Of a DNA stretch of 9,711 nucleotides, positions 6,685 through 9,711 are shown piece by piece. Location of the stretch: positions 1 through 9,711 of the forward strand of contig JBFGLJ010000106.1 of the NCBI GenBank assembly GCA_041576235.1, written 5' to 3'. A model generated the notes under the pieces. The model worked only from the letters and a program-made list of their open reading frames with translations. It did not search any database and was not told where the DNA came from. This DNA is from JABDII01 sp041576235. GTDB lineage: Bacteria > Gemmatimonadota > Gemmatimonadetes > Gemmatimonadales > GWC2-71-9. Position numbers and translations under genes: made by a program. Each line of letters opens with the position of its first letter. Position 1 is the first letter of the stretch.

Positions 6685-8937
6685 CTACTCAATCAGAATG
6701 CTTTGCTGCGCGGAGACGAACAGGACGTCTTGGAGGCTGTCGTGGCGGCGAAAAAGATCGATACGCTTCTCGTGCAGGCGCTGCTCGGTGAAGCCGAGAA
6801 TCACCAGATCGGCGCTTGCGGAGCGGCTGGCCACCAAGCGATCGAAGTCGATGTCGGCATCGGTCGGAATGATTCGGAGGTTCTTCTTGCTGATCGGGAG
6901 CCGACCGGAGGAGATCATCTCGTTGAGACGCTCCCGTTGTTTCTCGACATCCGCCACGGGGAACGCCGCGAAGATCCTGATCTCGGCATGGTGCCAATCG
7001 GGGTGGCCGGCCAAAATATACGACAGGAGAATCATCAGATTGGCGTTGTTGTAATCGTGCCAGGTGAGCCAGATGTGCACATTCGTGCGGTTGCCGAAGA
7101 AGTGCTCACCGTGGCGGAGCACAAGGCTGTTCATGCTCACCGCGTTGGCCATTGTACAGCCTTCGATGGCCTCTTCGATGACCTCGTCGGTGTCTTTGAC
7201 GGAAAACTCAAAGAGAATGGTGTTGTTCTCGACCCCCGTGACGCCGGGCAACTGGAGAGCCTGGGCGAGCGCGGATCGCATCGAGGGAGAAATCATCGTG
7301 TCGACGTATATACTGCTGCGCCGGGCTGTGATGAGTGAGATCAGCTTCCGTAGGACCTTGCGGCTCTTGCGGTAGTTCTCGTGGTTGAGGTTCCCCAAGA
7401 TATGGTGAAGATACGCCCCGAACCCATACCGATAACAGAGCCAACCGAAGAACTGCAACGGCGCCGACCTGGTGAAGGTCCGGCCGTTCACCATGATGAT
7501 GCTCGGCCGCCATTCCTCGGCCCGGCCACGCCCCGCGCTGGCCTGGAGCTTGACCTGCGAGTAGCGAGTCGCTTGTGACATGGCCCCCTTGAAGAGCGAG
7601 GCAAGGTCGTCACCACCTCGGGCCGACCGGATGGTGCGGTAGATCACGATCATGACGATGATGGCGAACAGCGCATAGAACGGATCCATCTGGAACATCA
7701 AGAACAGGCACATCACCGAGCCCAGGAGGCTCAGGTACCACTTCGAGCGGAAGGTGGGCCGGTAGCTCGGACGCGCGGCAAAGTGTTCGAGCGCGCTAAT
7801 CGTGCAGAGCGCGCCGTAGGTTACCATGAAGAACATGGAGATGATTCGCGCCACGATGTCGACGTTGCCGAGCGCGACCATGACAAGCGCAACCACCGCG
7901 GTGACCAAGGTGGCGTTGCGGGGCTCGTTCGCCTCCCCTTCGCCCCGGGACACGAAATGATTGAAGCGTGCAATCGGTGCGATGCGATCGCTGCCGAGGG
8001 CCTGGAGGGTCCGGGGGGCGACCAGGATCGAGCCGATGGCACTCGAGAGCGCCGCACTCGCCAAGCCGATGGGGATGATGGGTCCCCACAGCGCGATGCG
8101 AGACATGATCAACGCATCCTCATCGAGAAGCCCCGCAGGCGCTGACACCGCAAGCTTGTAGGCGATCCAGACGTAGACCAGCATCCCCACGAGCGTCGCC
8201 GAGATGACCCCGAGGGGAATGGATCGGCGCGGGTTGGCCAGGTCCCCCGACAGGCCGACCCCCGCCGTCATCCCAGTGAACGCCGGGAAGACAATCGCAA
8301 AAACCAAGATGAACGAATCCGGGTCCTCGACCCGCTCGAGCAGGGTCGGCACCTCGCCCGCCGATCCTTCCACCGGGCCGCCGAGCGAGAAGAGCACCAG
8401 CGAGAGTCCCAGGACCGCGACCACCGCCCAGAGCGCCTTGACGCCGAGATTCGCGCCACGGGTGAGCACGAAATACGAGAGAACGACGGTCGCGGGAATG
8501 GAAATGAGCCGCGGGTCGAACCCCAACCCCAGATTCGCCTGGAGCCATGGGGCCAGAGGACGGAATGCCTCGGCCAACGCTATGAGATAGAACGCGACCG
8601 AAATGGCTTGGGACAAGTACAGGGAAATGCCGATGGCCCCACCGATCGTCCGCCCGAACGACCGCGAGATGATGAAATACTCTCCACCCCCCTCGACCCG
8701 GCGGTTGGTCGCGATCTCCGCAATGGCCAGCGCGGTGGGGACGGTCACCAGATGACCGATGAGTATGATCAGGAGGGCGCCCAGAAAACCCACGTTCCCC
8801 ACCGCATACCCAAAGCGGAGAAACATGATGGCGCCCAGAATGGTGCTGATGCTGGCCAGGAAGACGGGCGAGGTGCCAAACCCATGCCCGGCCGTAGCGC
8901 CGTTCGTTCCCTGGGTGCGCGAGGTGGCCTCAGCCAT
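6685..8937 (-). CDS. Cation-chloride cotransporter-like (SLC12-type) APC superfamily transporter
   Basis: 750 residues. About 12 hydrophobic segments fill residues 24-435, followed by a cytoplasmic domain of about 310 residues. The pattern fits the cation-chloride cotransporter family rather than ordinary amino acid permeases, which lack the large C-terminal domain. Family-like blocks: ILGAIMFLR (33-41) in TM1; EGGGEYFIISRSFG (82-95) before TM3; FPAFTGMTAGVGLSGDLANP (217-236) in and after TM6, keeping the Pro and Thr of the potassium site; and LSSAIGSILVAPRTLQAL (297-314) in and after TM8, keeping the paired serines of the sodium site. In the C domain, RPSIIMVNG (477-485), HIWLTWHDYNNANL (621-634) and SADLVILGF (708-716) resemble eukaryotic cotransporter tails, which have a UspA-like fold. 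The cargo could be an ion or an amino acid. An in-frame TGA 15 nt before the ATG fixes the start; no Shine-Dalgarno site is seen. It precedes iadA by 81 bp on the same strand. Confidence 0.88.
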   Translation of the reverse strand: MAEATSRTQGTNGATAGHGFGTSPVFLASISTILGAIMFLRFGYAVGNVGFLGALLIILIGHLVTVPTALAIAEIATNRRVEGGGEYFIISRSFGRTIGGAIGISLYLSQAISVAFYLIALAEAFRPLAPWLQANLGLGFDPRLISIPATVVLSYFVLTRGANLGVKALWAVVAVLGLSLVLFSLGGPVEGSAGEVPTLLERVEDPDSFILVFAIVFPAFTGMTAGVGLSGDLANPRRSIPLGVISATLVGMLVYVWIAYKLAVSAPAGLLDEDALIMSRIALWGPIIPIGLASAALSSAIGSILVAPRTLQALGSDRIAPIARFNHFVSRGEGEANEPRNATLVTAVVALVMVALGNVDIVARIISMFFMVTYGALCTISALEHFAARPSYRPTFRSKWYLSLLGSVMCLFLMFQMDPFYALFAIIVMIVIYRTIRSARGGDDLASLFKGAMSQATRYSQVKLQASAGRGRAEEWRPSIIMVNGRTFTRSAPLQFFGWLCYRYGFGAYLHHILGNLNHENYRKSRKVLRKLISLITARRSSIYVDTMISPSMRSALAQALQLPGVTGVENNTILFEFSVKDTDEVIEEAIEGCTMANAVSMNSLVLRHGEHFFGNRTNVHIWLTWHDYNNANLMILLSYILAGHPDWHHAEIRIFAAFPVADVEKQRERLNEMISSGRLPISKKNLRIIPTDADIDFDRLVASRSASADLVILGFTEQRLHEKRIDLFRRHDSLQDVLFVSAQQSILIE

Positions 8938-9019
8938 CAGTACCAGTGGTCACAGGAATGCTCGGGATCAGGGGTCGGGGAGAAGGCGCCCGGAAAGCAA
9001 CACGTGGCGGTCGGGGACG

Positions 9020-9040
9020 CAAGAGGCGAGCCGCCTCTTG
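9020..9040. repeat. Perfect 9-bp inverted repeat between the DUF2784 gene and the transporter
   Basis: CAAGAGGCG and CGCCTCTTG are separated by 3 nt. The repeat lies about 70 bp past the DUF2784 stop and about 80 bp before the transporter ATG. Neither strand shows a T-tract after it, so a classical terminator is unlikely, although RNA from either strand would fold into a stable hairpin. A regulator operator for the transporter is the other option. No convincing -10/-35 pair is visible in the rest of this 173-bp spacer. Confidence 0.5.
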
Positions 9041-9110
9041 GCGGGCGCCGGACGCCATCGTTTGGCCCCTGCGGCAGCGGCGCCTGGCAAAGTGCCGTGG
9101 TTGGCTGAGT

Positions 9111-9479
9111 TCAGCGCCTGGCGCGAGCGCGGCCCAGCAGCCACGCGTATATGACGAGGTTGACGACCACCACGCCCACCCCCAGGGCGATCTGGATCGG
9201 ACGGGTCAGGCCGCCAGGATAGAGGACCGGCAGCAGATACCGCTCAATGAACCCCTCGGCGTAACCCTCGGCGCCGGCAAGCCGCCGGAGCCAGTTCTCG
9301 AGCGGGGTGAGCGGGCACACCCAATTCGCAAACTCGATGAGGGCGGCCCACGCCGCCGCCGGCAGATGAGCCCACATGATCTTGCGCCACCGCAAGACCA
9401 GGAGGCCGCCGCCAACGGCGAACACGACGAAGAAAACGTGCACCACCACCACGAGGTCGGCGAGCAGGCCAAAGATCAT
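9111..9479 (-). CDS. DUF2784 family small membrane protein
   Basis: 122 residues, full length for this family of unknown function. Hydrophobic segments lie at about 4-28, 37-54 and 95-116, with a positively charged end (GRARARR), so it is probably an inner-membrane protein with three helices. The family signature is clear: W-A-H-L-P-A near 36-41, CPLTPLENWLRR at 55-66, and a later stretch, FIERYLLPVLYPGGLT (77-92). The ATG is preceded by AGGA with a 7-nt gap. It reads in the same direction as the transporter but is 173 bp away with an inverted repeat between them, so co-transcription is uncertain. Nothing in its sequence ties it to cyanophycin. Confidence 0.88.
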   Translation of the reverse strand: MIFGLLADLVVVVHVFFVVFAVGGGLLVLRWRKIMWAHLPAAAWAALIEFANWVCPLTPLENWLRRLAGAEGYAEGFIERYLLPVLYPGGLTRPIQIALGVGVVVVNLVIYAWLLGRARARR

Positions 9480-9632
9480 CGAACGGTCCTGCCTGGGCCG
9501 CGGTGCTGGGCAGCGGGGGACTTGAATTCAGGGGACGTCGAGCTTCGCCGATTCTGGTTGGTCATGGCTCAGGGAATTTGGTGTGGCGCGGGCATTGCCT
9601 CATCGACGACCCCACCGAATCGCCCGCCCCCC

Positions 9633-9659
9633 TTGACAGCCGCCGTTCCAGGGATACTT
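9633..9659 (+). promoter_or_regulatory. Possible rightward promoter leaving the window
   Basis: A perfect TTGACA (9633-9638) is followed by GGATACTT. The best -10 readings are GATACT at only 14 bp, or TACTTC at 16 bp, so spacing or fit is imperfect. An ATG at 9705 lies about 40 nt beyond the predicted start and could open a divergent gene, but only two codons are visible. The rest of 9480-9711 holds no gene I can support. Confidence 0.35.
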
Positions 9660-9711
9660 CAGAACTGAGACCCCTAGCACTGACCCTCACGATTCTGAGT
9701 AGACATGCCGG

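Noticed and set aside
9522..9532. TGAATTCA palindrome as half of an arginine-repressor box
   Set aside because: Only 8 bp, an isolated site without a second box, and upstream of a gene with no link to arginine.
9476..9565. 29-codon open frame on the minus strand whose TGA overlaps the DUF2784 ATG
   Set aside because: The overlap is reminiscent of a coupled leader peptide, but the sequence is Arg/Ser/Pro-rich, has no ribosome site, and such frames arise easily by chance.

Overview
The window is GC-rich bacterial DNA with six convincing genes, all on the minus strand (reading from high to low coordinates). Most of it is a cyanophycin gene cluster. Cyanophycin is the storage polymer multi-L-arginyl-poly-L-aspartate. 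The organism cannot be fixed from the sequence. High GC, weak promoters, few clear Shine-Dalgarno sites and this gene set suggest a heterotrophic, non-cyanobacterial soil or sediment bacterium such as a Gemmatimonadota- or Acidobacteriota-like lineage, but that is a guess.

Layout in transcription order: (1) 9711-9480 is a gene-free end with a possible promoter reading rightward out of the window. (2) 9479-9111 encodes a small membrane protein of the DUF2784 family. (3) 9110-8938 is a spacer with a perfect 9-bp inverted repeat. (4) 8937-6685 encodes a 750-residue transporter of the cation-chloride cotransporter (SLC12-like) branch of the APC superfamily. (5) 6684-6604 is an 81-bp spacer with an inverted repeat just after the transporter stop, a TATACT -10-like box and a second small dyad. 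(6) 6603-5431 is iadA, isoaspartyl dipeptidase. (7) 5434-4601 is cphB, cyanophycinase, overlapping iadA by ATGA. (8) 4584-1795 is cphA, cyanophycin synthetase. (9) 1759-17 is a Mur-ligase-like paralogue of the CphA C-terminal half, with an unrecognised N-terminal domain and no ATP-grasp domain.

How the genes fit together: CphA polymerises Asp and Arg using ATP. CphB cuts the polymer to beta-Asp-Arg dipeptides. IadA splits the dipeptides to free Asp and Arg. Synthesis and the complete breakdown route therefore sit in one tight run (spacings of -4, 16 and 35 bp). The transporter upstream may move a related amino acid or ion. The Mur-like protein is conserved in sequence but its role is unknown.

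The core pathway is established biology. The points that merit a second look are the Mur-only paralogue, a glutamate in IadA where E. coli uses a carbamylated lysine, the linkage to an SLC12-type transporter, and the inverted repeats in the two spacers. I saw no RNA gene, CRISPR array, insertion sequence or phage gene.
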